Positions 23,018 through 34,433 of a stretch of 64,000 bases of DNA are shown in pieces. How positions within the stretch are numbered: the stretch's first letter is position 1; the number at the start of each line of letters is the position of its first letter. The stretch covers positions 4,960,001-5,024,000 of the forward strand of contig CP085829.1 of the NCBI GenBank assembly GCA_020809705.1, given 5' to 3'. Under the pieces are notes generated by a model. It ran no database searches. It was not told the DNA's origin and saw only the letters and a list, made by a program, of their open reading frames with translations. The position numbers and the translations under genes are program-made. The stretch comes from Calonectria ilicicola (lineage: Eukaryota; Ascomycota; Sordariomycetes; Hypocreales; Nectriaceae).

Positions 23018-24617
23018 CTATACATCCAACGTTGACTTTCCAGGGCTCACTTCATAAGTCCTCGTAACCATAATACCTTCTTGATTGCTTCCATCGCTGG
23101 CCGTACTGCCGGCTCGGATATTGTTTCGGAAACCGTTATAGTCTGCCTTGCCGTTGTATTCTGCTTTTTGAACTATATGCTCCTCGCTGGAGTTTTCGCA
23201 CAAGTCGGTGACCATCGTTCGGTGACGGCTGGATGCATGACTCGGCCCGGCTGCTGACGTTCCTCCAATGGTGGCCAATGCATGTCCTCCAGCATATCCG
23301 CTCGATTTGTAATTGTAGTTGCCACTACTCCCCTTGCTAGAGCCGATCCAGCGGGAGGCAGAGAAGAGAGGCTTAATGGCAGCGGCGTTGACGGCAATGA
23401 TGCCCACAAACTAGTGCACGTGTTAGAGGAGCAACGTTACAAGTAGAATGAGAGTATAGGGCGACAGATTTCTGAATCTTGACTGCAAAAAGGCATGATG
23501 ACTTACTGTTTCTCTGATGGCCCAGATGGTACTAGTGTTGATACCCGAGATATCTTTTAGCGACAGAACACAACGCAAAAGTGTCGCCACCATAATAAAA
23601 ACTCCAGAACACAATAGTACTCCGATGATCAATTTCCTCTTGATGCTAAGTTTTACTTTCCAGAGAAGAGGCACTGGGATGCAAACGATCACGAAGTCCG
23701 TACTGGAACTAGGGTTAGTCTCGAAATTTCCATTTTATTGTTACCGCCAAAGGACTCACCAGATGTTGAGAACAACAAGGGTCAAATAATTTGCAACTGC
23801 CAAAGTGCATTGGTCTATTGCAAGTTAATACTATCCATTTGGAACTACTCATTTCTTCTACTTACCACCAGGGTACGGCCGAACTTGCCAATTTTTGTGA
23901 ACGGGAGTACAATGGCCCCAGATGACCGCAATGACGCCTAGGTATGCCACTATGGTTACATATTGGGTCCATTTGACGACCTTCTGCTGTTTAAGCCCAA
24001 GGCTGAAAGATGGTCAGCAAAGTTTTATGCCATGGATACTAACGTCTTACGTCATGCGGCTATAGAAGCAGAGCATTGTACCCTTCAAACACCAAATCAA
24101 GGTCACGTAAAAGTTCCAGCCAGCTAGAAGGCATTTCGAACCAAAGATTGCCTTTTCGATTTCTTCTTTTGTCATGGTCGCGCTGACCTCGTTCGTGATA
24201 CCAATGTTGGTGCCATTTTGACCTAGTAAAGTTAGCGATGCTATTTCAGGAGAAGGTTTGGACAGGGTGCGAGATGTAGCATGTGGTGTGGTGGTTTGTG
24301 CATTAGAGTGGCTTGCGATGTGCATATGGTGTTGGGTGTTGGCGCGCTCAAAGCATGGACTTGACTTACCGATGAGTTCCAGCATGACCAATTCAGACTG
24401 CATGAAGTGCAAGTGTCAGCAATGGCCAACAGTTGGCTCGGTGAAGAAGGTAGCTTACAGTCCAGAATACTAGGGAAAGCACCGCGAAGAGGTCATCGCC
24501 TTGCCAACCCTTAAATCCAACCGTTTTCCATCGCGCAAAATACCGAAGCAGCAGAACCACCGTCCCAATTCCATATTCAGTCCAAGCCTCCTTCTGGAAG
24601 GGCGTCGCGGCGGGCAT
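23018..24617 (-). CDS. Rhodopsin-family 7TM membrane protein
   Basis: Fungal integral membrane protein of the 'rhodopsin domain' family (PF20684-like), about 379 residues. Exons on the minus strand: 24459-24617, 24370-24397, 24051-24222, 23866-24002, 23760-23814, 23507-23702, 23018-23410; every phase agrees. The start MPAATPFQKEAWTEYGIG is typical for one subfamily. Hydrophobic segments follow: VLSLVFWT, CLLAGWNFYVTLIWCLKGTM, YVTIVAYLGVIAVIWG, a segment ending LTLVVLNICTDFVIV, IIGVLLCSGVFIMVATLLRCV and FVGIIAVNAAAI, then a Gly/Ser-rich cytosolic tail. The ligand is unknown; the family lacks the retinal-binding features of true opsins. Neighbours are non-coding on one side and a GMC oxidoreductase on the other, head to head. 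Confidence 0.8.
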
Positions 24618-26119
24618 GGTGGATTCGGTTTGCTGACCACCCTCTTGATGAGAGTTGTGATTCTGGGGGTTTCCATCGCGGTAGTGGGAAACAACAACAA
24701 AGAGGGAGACATATGGTATAAGAGACACCAAGCAGAGACGATCCAAGCTCCAAAAAGAGACATGAAACGGTTAACTGGGACTTTTCCAAGACGATCGGAA
24801 ATGTTCCCGGTTCATAACCACTTAAAACTCATCAGTAAGGTGGGTCGATACGAGAATAAGTCTGCGAGGTGATTGCAGACGCATATGGATGCAGACGGCT
24901 CGCACAGACCACGCCGAGACAACTTGATATTTCCATTCTTCTCTCACATATCCGTCTCTTAAGGCCGCTTGGCGTGTTCCCCTGACCATCATACACCTCT
25001 GATACTAGTTCATGCTAGCCAGGGTGTTGTGATGGTGACCTTAGCCATCGAGATTGATACATTGACAAATTAATATACAAGGGTATTGAGTCAAGCCGCC
25101 GCGGTCTGTAGAGTCCCATCCCGGGTGGTTCCGGCTGGGGTAGCCAGGGGTATCGGGGGGACCAAGCTGCTGCCTTATGCTGTTGGAGACTGCGGGATAT
25201 GGGGATCTCGGCACATGAATGGAAGAATCCGGGGGGCCCCAGTTGGCTTTGGAACACACTAGGGTCTCCGGAAATAGTGGAGGAAGCGGATCCGCTTCGG
25301 CGCGTTATAAAATACTACGTATGATATAGCTTCATATCAGTGCGGGAATAGAGCAGTCCCGTTGCACTGACACAGGTCGGTCCGCCATGCGTTGAATTTT
25401 TAGATCGACGATGTCTCTTGGCTCAGAAAGTCGTCGACTTACGAAACAAGTAAGAGGCGGCGCTAGTCGGATGATGGCGCCCGCGTTTTGGCGCCTGTTT
25501 AGGCGCCTATTTGGGACTAAGCAGGGCAGGTCGGATCATTTGAGAGTCCATGCAACAAAGAATACCAACAACCTCATTCAGGCCACGCTAGCAAGGGCAT
25601 CAGTCCCCAGCCCTTGTTTGGCTGTTGGTAGTGGATCTGGTGGCTTGCACGACTCGTCCTCTTGCAACGCTGTCGGTAAAAGTACGTTGGTGGATCGGCA
25701 TCCGATTGGGTACCCTCTGTTGGCCAAGCCAACATGTTGCGTGTTCAGGCAAGGGCTCTCTGCAAATCTTGCCTGTCGAGTGTTGTGACATTTGCAACAT
25801 GCATGTCCAATCCTTTTTTTCTCCAGCGGGACCAGTTGGCGGCGTATTATACCTGTATCAGCATCGTTACAGTTGCAGAAGTCGGATCCGTCCAAGCTAC
25901 CATCTTGTGCGACTAGGTTTCTTCTTTTGTCTAGAGCTAGGCGATGCTAAAGATGACTACCGAGACGAGGACGGGGCGGTGCCGTCGATATTCCACTTAT
26001 TCCTAGTCTAATGCTATAAAGCGCTGCTGGCACTCACGTCGAGCAAAGAACACGATCATCCCTCATCCATAATCGCAATCCCGCATATTTTTACCTTTTC
26101 CGTCACCTATAATCTTATT
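24618..26119. promoter_or_regulatory. Divergent spacer, 7TM and GMC genes
   Basis: 1.5 kb between two start codons. Open frames at 25411-26011 are short and of no recognisable family. The last 100 bp before the GMC start (CATCCCTCATCC, pyrimidine-rich) looks like a leader. Confidence 0.4.
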
Positions 26120-28275
26120 ATGGCTGCCTCAGAATCCTACGATTTTATTGTCTGTGGGTAAGTCATTGAGCCGGGCCCATGTGCTCGGATGTGATCGGCG
26201 ATTTTCCAAGTCAATGTCCCTTGTTCTAACAGCTTTTTTTTTTTTTTCAACAGTGGTGGCACTGCCGGTTGCGTTGTGGCATCGCGGCTTGCCGAGAACC
26301 CTGCCAACAAAGTCCTTGTCATTGAGGCTGGCCAGCACAATGAGCACTTAGAGAATACCCACATGACCGGCGGGTAAGTCTATAGTCAGTTGCCACGAGA
26401 CTGGGCTTGTACTAAATCTTTGCCTAGCTGGTCGCAAAACTTCGACAGTGAGACAGATTGGAACATCATCTCAGAGAAGGGTAGTTCCGTCAATGACCGC
26501 CAGGTGAAGCTGAGCCGAGGAAAGTTCCTTGGTGGTTGCTCTGGATGCAACGGCACGCTATGTATTCGTGGCCTCAAGCAAGACTACGATGATTGGGGTC
26601 TTCCTGGCTGGGGCGGTGAAGAGGTTTTCTCCTACATGAGTAAGGTAAGCAATCCTAGCCGCTCTTCAGCCGTCCTTGAGCTGTTGACACGGGAGGCCCC
26701 CCCTGTCCTCACTGGACCTTGGCATTTTGCTTTTTTTTTGGTCTTGTCTTTACCAGCGCTAATTTCGACACCTAGGCCGAGACATTTCATGGCAAGCCAT
26801 GGTTCAAGGAAAACAAAGAAGCACATGGCTACTCAGGCCTAGTTGAAACCGCACCGCACGACCTGGCGCCAATCTCGGATCTGATTAAGGATTCAATGGT
26901 ATCCAAGGGTCTGCCACTAGATGATGACATCTTCTCCCATGGAAGCAACCCACATGGATGTGGCCATGCTGTACGAACCGTTCACAACGGTCTCCGCACT
27001 ACAGGCGCAGATTTCATCACTAAGGCTCCACCAAGGGACAACCTGCATCTGATGGTTGAGACCCACGTTGATAAAGTCGTCATTGAGAAGGACGCCAATG
27101 GTGAGCTGAAAGCCACTGGCGTTCGTGCCGTGCAGGCCGACGGAATTGTAGTCCTTCTTACAGCTCGTAAGGAAGTTATCGTTTCAGGAGGTGCCTACTG
27201 CAGCCCCAACATCTTGAACCGCTCTGGCATTGGCGCCAAGGATGAGCTCGAGAAGCATGGCATTGACACGCTAGTCGATCTGCCTGCCGTTGGTAAGAAT
27301 CTGCAGGATCATCTTGTAAGTTACTCTTCGGTGTACTTTTTTTTGCTCCACTTGCTGATCCCACGCTTGGCAGATTGTATTTATGTTTTACGAAACGGAA
27401 AAGCCAGGTCTGACTACCGATCACCTTGTATATCACGGAGACGCGTTTGCAAAGGCATACGCGCTCTGGAAGGAGAAGAAGGAAGGATTCCTATCCACAT
27501 TCCCCTTTGGCATCTTCGCCTATGCCCGTTTGGATGAACGTCTCGCCGACTCTGAGCTATGGAAGTCGGCTCCCCGAGAAGAGGGTCGTGATCCAATGGG
27601 ATTGACACCCAACCAGCCCAACATTGAGTTCTTTACAACTGAATGCTATGGAGGCCCCAAGCAATTTGACAAGTTCCCTAGTGATGGCCAGCACGCATTC
27701 AGCATGATTGCTGAGCTCTTCGCGCCCAAGTCGCGAGGAACAGTCACGCTTCGCAATGCTGACGCGACCGCAACTCCAATTGTAGACTGCAACTACCTTG
27801 CCAATCCTTTGGACGTCGAGGTTCTGGCCGAGGCATGCAGATTTGGCAACGAGATCATCATGGAAGGCGCTGGCACCAAGGATATCGTCAAGGGTGCTTG
27901 GCCCAGCGATCACAAGCATCACCAGTTCAAGACCCGAGAGGATTGGATCCCCTATGTGAAGGAACAAGCAACCACATGTAAGAATGTCCGACCGAGGCAA
28001 ATGCAAATATCTTACTAACCCATTTCATAGGCTATCATGCAGCTGGTACCTGCGCCATGGGCAAGGCATCAGATCCCGACTCCGTCGTCGATGAGCAGCT
28101 ACGCGTTAAGGGTGTCAAGGGTCTGCGGGTGGCGGACTGTAGCGTGATGCCCCTCCTGAACAACGGCCACACACAGATGCCTGCCTATGGCATCGGTGAG
28201 AAGGCTGCTGATATGCTCAAGGCGACATGGGCCAGCGACGTCGCCCAAGTGGTGGAAGGGGTCGCTAGACTATGA
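26120..28275 (+). CDS. GMC-family FAD oxidoreductase
   Basis: Glucose-methanol-choline family flavoenzyme, about 587 residues. Exons: 26120-26157, 26254-26373, 26428-26644, 26776-27315, 27374-27977, 28031-28275; phases all agree. The N-terminal dinucleotide fold reads FIVCGGGTAGCVVASRLAE (residues 9-27) and continues with VLVIEAG. GMC signature 1 is around GKFLGGCSGCNGTLCIRG, and signature 2 around GGAYCSPNILNRSGIG. The catalytic His509 lies in YHAAGTCAMG and a second His553 in NNGHTQMPAYGIGEKAAD, equivalent to the His/His pair of glucose oxidase. No signal peptide is present, so it is probably intracellular. The substrate is open: alcohol, choline-like or aryl alcohol. The gene is convergent to the ceramidase. 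Confidence 0.85.
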
Positions 28276-28863
28276 GAGGGACGAGCCACGTGATGGAACC
28301 CGGCAGCGAGAGGCCAGTCTGTGCGTACATAAGCGTCCACCATAATAATAAAAGCAAGGGTCCAAACTAGCCCTTTGTCAACGACAACATGCAAGGAAGA
28401 CAATCGGGAAATCAGTTTAGTTAGATCGACGCCAGTGAAACAATGAGGATGAGTAGTCAAAAGAAGACTAACGATCTGCGGGGCTGGCCAGCACATCATC
28501 CCCCTGGGCTATCAAGAAATTATAACCAATAGGATAAAAGCGCATCCAGCTTCAATGGACCCTTCCAAGGGCCCTGGGCGTCGGTTCCACCTCTCCATCT
28601 GGATAGCTTCTCCACCTCCCTCCCCAAGCCCAGCTGCCCCATAGCCCCCTACAGAAAAAAAGTCCTCACCAGAGCTAGGACGAGGTTTAAGCCCTACCCC
28701 AGGCCTCAGCCAGGGGCGTCGTTCAAGGGGAAAACACTCCGCTAGTGTGAAGATCCCCCGATCGCGAGGGCAGCAATGAGCCATGGATCACGCGGGGACG
28801 GCAGAGGTATTCCACCCGGAACGCGCCTAGCGAAAGGAAAAAAAGAAGCCCAACTAAATCGAC
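28276..28863. other. Intergenic between convergent genes
   Basis: About 590 bp shared by two 3' ends. Only short antisense frames are present; nothing is recognised. Confidence 0.45.
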
Positions 28864-31278
28864 TCAACTCAACACAAACTCGCCGCTAGTCCCTTCAAAT
28901 GCCGAAATCGACCCCAGAATGCTCTTCGAGTCTCCATAGTACTTGACTCGGTAGGTGCCCGCCTCCGCGTTGCCCCCGGTCTCCCAGGTGATGTCCACCT
29001 CGCTGTAGCCCAAGAGCCAGTTGGTCCGTCGCCAGGAATAAACGAGGAACCAGTCGGCGTCATCCTTGACCTGTGTCCACTTCCCGTCGCTCTTTTTCTC
29101 GATTGCTGCAAAAGTCTTCTCCAAGCGAAGGTTGTTGCGGGGATTGGCGCCCTGGAATGTTACGTTAACAACGGCCCCAACGCTGTAGCCGGACTTAGCA
29201 TCGGATACTACGTGGCCGAATGAGGAACCGATCGGTGAGGAATCGTACACTACGCCTGTGATAAATGAGAGGGAGCTGGCGCGGTTGTCTGGGGGCAAGG
29301 TTCCCTGGTCGGGGTGCTTGCTAGCATCCGGTGAAAGGTATCCCAGGTTGGACACTGTCAGGTTAATGTAAGCATCCAGTTCATGCCGGCCGTAGAGCGT
29401 TGATGCACCCTCGTAGCGCTGCACATCATATTCCTCGGGGGTGGCCACGTAGTGCGCGTACGTGTTTGCTGGTCCCCCCAGGACTACAATCGGATCGTCG
29501 CTGAGAAAGCTCGACGCCTCCTCAGCAACTGCACTTCTCCATCGCCGCCCACTCATTGTTGTGGCCTCACTAGGGCTTATGATGATGACCAGTTGACCGG
29601 CGCGAAGGACTTGGATATCCACAATATTAGGAGTCCATGCGTAAGGCTGGGTAAGTTCACCGACATCCAGGAGGATGGGCTTGGGCTGCTGGCACGCCTT
29701 TTGCTCTGCCGTCGGCGACTTGAGGAGGCCTGAGACGGCCGCCCAGAGCGGGTTTGCGTCTGGGTCTCCAGAGTCACTCTGAGTAAAGTCAAAGAAGCCA
29801 GGCCAATCGGTTGTTCCCGCTGCAAAGGAATAACCAAGGGCTGCAGGACATGTCTTGGCCGTGCTCCCATTTGTCAATTTGAACTCCCAAAACGACATGT
29901 TGTGGAAAAAGTGGAAGCTCTTGACACTCGAGCCCACGACGGGTGTCGACGACGATCCCATGTTATCCTAATTACTTGTCACTAACAATTCGCTGACAGA
30001 TCGGCAGAAGACTTACGTATGCTTTGCGAGCCCCGACATATTGACGACGTCCAATCTCATAGCAGCTCGAAACGCCGAGATCGAGCTTCTGGAACTCGGG
30101 TCCCCGACCGTGGCAAGATTGCGACTTTCCATCCGCGCACGTGCTGTTCTCAAAGCTGCACTCGTCTCCTGAACCATCATCACAGTAGGCACCTAGAGTG
30201 TTTGGTGTTGTGTCGCCAACATTTGCCTGGCTGAACCCGGCCACAAAACCGTCAGCGGCTGAGTCGTCATTTTCCATTGCGCTCTCAAACATCCATGCGG
30301 CAACTCCTTTGTTGTCGCCGGCTACATGGGTGTTGTTTCCAAGAAGCGAGGTTCCGTGGACTGGCAACCATGTGAGGATTCCGATATTCTTGCTATCGGA
30401 TGCTCTCTTGAACCGCACCAGCGTGAGTGTGGTATCTACTTCAGTTCCATACTTTGCGCGCTCTGCTTCAGGGTTATGGATATAAGCCCAAAGTGACCTG
30501 TTGATCGCAGCATCGCTTACTTCTGCGGTGTCAACATCTAGGTATCCCTGAGAAGGCGTCAGAATTATCCCAAAGCAACTAAGCAGGAAGCACGTACTTC
30601 CTCCAAACTCTCGTGGGCGCGTTGAATGGACAGCACGGTGCCATCGACAATCGCCTTAAGACTCTCCTTGCTGAAACCCAAAGTGGAGATTTGAGGCAGG
30701 AGATAGTTGAACCAACCTCCTGGGCCGGCATGAGAATGTGTTCCCGTCACTGCAACGTTGTGTTGGGTATAAACCGAATACTCGCTACCGAGAGCGGCAA
30801 GTCCTTCAAGGATCCCTCGTCGCACAGCCGTGTCGCCCGATTGGGTATCCAAAATCAAGTACACAAAACGATCATCTGGGTTGTCTACATCTGCTACAAT
30901 AAATGCTCGGCTGTAGATGCGCTGTCGGAGACCCGAACCTACTTGGTCCAAATCAGCGTATCCAGCAAACTGACTGCGTTAGTAAAGGTTCGATCAACGA
31001 CGAAACAATGAACGGGCGTACTTGAAGTTCAACCTCGAAAGATGTCAGAATTAATAGTCTTGAATCATTAATGATATACTAACCACTGGTCCGGTTATGT
31101 CTGCCTTTCCCACACCAATCAGATATTTGTCACCCTCGGCTCTTTGCTTAATTTTTCCCGAGGGCGCTGGTGTAGCATCTACGACCGCGATAAAGAAAAA
31201 GAGGATAATTGGAATAACAACGACGAAGGCTTGCCAGAGCGCAGTACGGCTAAACCGACTCGGAATATTATACGCCAT
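28864..31278 (-). CDS. Neutral/alkaline ceramidase
   Basis: Zinc amidase that hydrolyses ceramide to sphingosine and fatty acid, about 737 residues. Exons on the minus strand: 31084-31278, 31022-31033, 30598-30969, 30017-30547, 28864-29967; phases agree. Residues about 12-35 form a hydrophobic signal or signal-anchor. The catalytic domain starts with GVGKADITGPVVELQFAGYA, part of it from a 12-nt exon. Zinc ligand motifs are GTHSHAGPGG (His147, His149) and LPVHGTSL (His257). The conserved amidase hexapeptide is GDTTPN (304-309), where neutral ceramidases such as human carry GDVSPN with the nucleophilic serine. Here that position is Thr307, confirmed from the ACA codon. The C-terminal part (from about 590) is the usual immunoglobulin-like domain. 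The locus is head-to-tail with a downstream GMC gene in convergent orientation. Confidence 0.88.
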
Positions 31279-32736
31279 CTTGATTGGTCCAGCACCTTAA
31301 TGTGAGCTTGATCAGGGTATCCTTCTTCAATTCTCTACAAGGGCATTGTTCCAAACAACATGCATTGAGCGACCACAATCTTGGGACAAAGGGCGGAAAA
31401 CATGCCAATTTAAATCTGGACTTCTGTCCCATGTTTCTATTGACTAACGATAATACGCGAGCTGGATCATCCAGTTAATGCAGTATAATTACGGGAGTTA
31501 TAGACCAAGACCATCGAGCCGTGTCTTTGTTGATTCTTGAGATTACTATGTGGGGCGGTGATCAATTCCGCACTGGGATGGTGCCTGTGATAGCTACAGC
31601 TTATTCAAGAATAGGCGTGGTGCTGATGCAACCTCACGTCACAAGCGTCAGCGAGTAACAGCCAGACGGCTATGCAGGCCATATCCTGATGGTGTCGTGA
31701 GGTCATGTGCAGGCCATTTTTTGGATATCAACAGGGCATGCGGAGGGAAGCTAGCCGAGCCTTTTGTCCCGCGCAACTAGTCCAATCAAGTTTACGGCCA
31801 CCAATAATCAGGGATTACCCGCGAAAAAGGAACATTCTCCGTGGACGCTAGATAAGCTCGGTGAAATAGAGCCATGAATATCTTGGAAGTGACGACTTTA
31901 TCGTGCACTAGTTTTGCTTCGCTTAGGTCCGTTGATAGGTCACTTTCGGAAGTCTGGCGGACCTCGTAACATTTATGGAATGAGGGGGATGGGCTCTGCA
32001 AGCGACATGAGAAGACCGAGGCAAGAATGATCAGATGTAAATATTGAAACTTGTTCCCGTGAGGCCATAACTAAATTTTCTTCCAGCGTATCCGGCCTTC
32101 GGTTAGTTGACTCGATTAATCGATTCATGACCCATAATCGTGGTGTCAGTGTCATGCGACGATAATTGGCGCTCGTCAAATGAGGGCCCACGAATAGCAT
32201 GTCAAACAGATCCTTTAATAAAGCCCCTAAATATTATTCTATTTATTTCTTTCATTAGTTTCGCTGTGATCTGTTCGTTATTTATTAAGGCGTCGGCGTT
32301 TATTCAACGGCTTCACGTTATTACAATTGCTCTTTTCTTTCCGAGCATCATTCCACTTGCATGATATCATGATAGTCATCCCAATTTAGAAGGCCGTTAT
32401 GTCCTTGGCGGCCGTCAGCCTCACGAGGTTGATAGAACCCATTCCAAATTGGGACTGTGAGGCCTTCCATCTGAGACTTTCTCTCTTTTCCTCATTCCAC
32501 ATAAGTGAGTTGGGCGCTGGAATCTAGAAATTGAAAGGAAGAAGTCATTCACTGTTTCAACCAATTCATTACTAAGAATTTGTATTGTAAAAGCCTGCAG
32601 AAAATATTGAGGTATCATGGGTTCCAGCATCCAGCTCTTCCCGAGCGATTAACCATAATTCAAAACGCCGTCAACCTCCATTCATGCGCCATCCCATAAT
32701 GCATATCCATATTTCCAGGTATCATGGGTTCTATAT
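31279..32736. other. Intergenic, no gene seen
   Basis: AT-leaning sequence upstream of the ceramidase and downstream of the second 7TM gene. The short frames at 31792-32364 are not convincing. Confidence 0.45.
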
Positions 32737-34433
32737 TTATCGACCTTGGCCGCGGCTGTATTCTACTGTGACTGTGGTTGTTTGGAGGATGGCCTTCCTG
32801 TTCGTACCCCCCACAATTGCTTTTTCCGAATCGCTATCGGACCAACTTGAGATGTCGCCGTTCTGGCCTCCCATAATTCTCAAGTCGTTTTGGACATGGA
32901 GAGATCCAAGGTTAATGGAATCACTGCCACAGCCCTCTTCTTCGTCAAATGGATCGCGTTGACGGCGGTCACGACGAGAATGTGACGATGGCACCACCGT
33001 TTGAGTGGGGAGTTTGGAATTGTCCCCAGACCTAGACTTGCTTCCATATCGTGACTCTCCAATAATCTTAGGCGCAACATGCTTGAAGAATTTTCTGAGA
33101 GTCGGTGTTGAAGCGCAGATGATGATTAAATTTGCCTCGACGACACTGGGTCGAGTCAGCTTTGATATGGGTAAAAGGGGGAGGGAAGTATAACTTACAT
33201 CCAAACAGTGGCCCAAGAAACTACCCAAGTTGAATCGGGCTCTGTCAAGAGCGATGGTAGAAGAGTAACGCGAATGATGGATGTAACAACTGTCATGGAT
33301 CCGACGCAAAAGATAATCAACAGACCAATCTTCTGTCTTCGAGGAATCTGCAACTGCAAAACCATTCTAATTGGAAGGATAAACAATATCACATCCGATA
33401 CTATATTGGCCACAGCAGTTGCAATATACAGGCCAGGTCGATTCAGACATTCGCCTTTGGTGTCCGTTACATCCCAATTCATAGACATTGGTCGACAAGC
33501 GAAGAGGAGCGGGAAAAAGAGACCAAGTGAATAGCCAGTAATCAAAGCGATTGTAGCCCATGTCGCTATTTTGAACCATCGCTGAGGGGAGAGTCGCAGG
33601 TAGAAGATGAGGAGGGCGATTTTCGCTGACGAGCCGCAAGCCACATAGATGAAGGCTGCTAGGTATACGTCCTATGGCAGAGTTTGTTAATTACATGCAA
33701 AGGCAAAAGCACTATAGTACATTGCGAAATATTCATGTAACAAAGGGTCATTATTACCAGTAAGTATATATTGAACTTCTCAATTGGGATTTCCCAGGCG
33801 TGCACTCCTCCAGCTCCTGCTGCAAACATGTCTGGCGAAAGGTCAGTCCAGGTCCCCAAGAGAAATAGAGGGGGGAAACTTACGGACGCAAAGCCCAATA
33901 GTTGTAACTGCTGTTAACTACCGGTAACAGGTTAGCTTTGTCTCTCAAGAGGCATTGTCTAGTTGGTTGATAACACGCATCGCGCTTCATCTCGTTGGTG
34001 CAAAAGGGATCCAAGCTTGATGTCATGATGGAATCAACTCACATAGGAAAATATGAGGAGCACTAATTAAACAGTTAGTGATCTGCAATTAATTTATTTT
34101 TTTTCTCTCTTTTTACTTCTTCTGTCTTTCAACTAATTTCCATTGGGGGAGGCGTACACATGCAGGGAGTAAGAGGGGCATCAGACCACAACGGAACCAA
34201 CGTGTACAACACCAAGAAAAATTTTGAACCAACTTACAGTCGTCAATTCCCAATCCCCCCACGAGGAAAAACTTTACATATAATCTTTGGGCAAAGAAGA
34301 TCAAGGAAATCGCCGAGAGGAAAGCCGTAACATAGTAAATCTCTGGCACGGCAACCCTCTGCGGGTGATCAAAGTCAACCACATAGCCCGCTGGGGCGGC
34401 CAGGACGGTTGTCACGCCATTGATTACGGGCAT
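32737..34433 (-). CDS. Second rhodopsin-family 7TM membrane protein
   Basis: About 401 residues, PF20684-like. Exons on the minus strand: 34238-34433, 34043-34062, 33884-33917, 33758-33831, 33199-33671, 32737-33145; phases agree, including a 20-nt second exon. Features: an N-terminal TM with VTAFLSAISLIFFAQRLYV, IDDLLLIFSY, a short GAGGVHAWEIP loop, DVYLAAFIYVACGSSAKIA, the CRPMSMNWD motif with its loop cysteine, DVILFILPIRMVLQLQI, and VEANLIIICASTPTLRKFF, which is characteristic of this family. The tail is basic and acidic by turns and Ser-rich. Sequence and exon pattern differ clearly from the 7TM gene at 23-24.6 kb, so it is not a recent duplicate. Role unknown; some relatives are called PTH11-like receptors. 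Confidence 0.82.
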
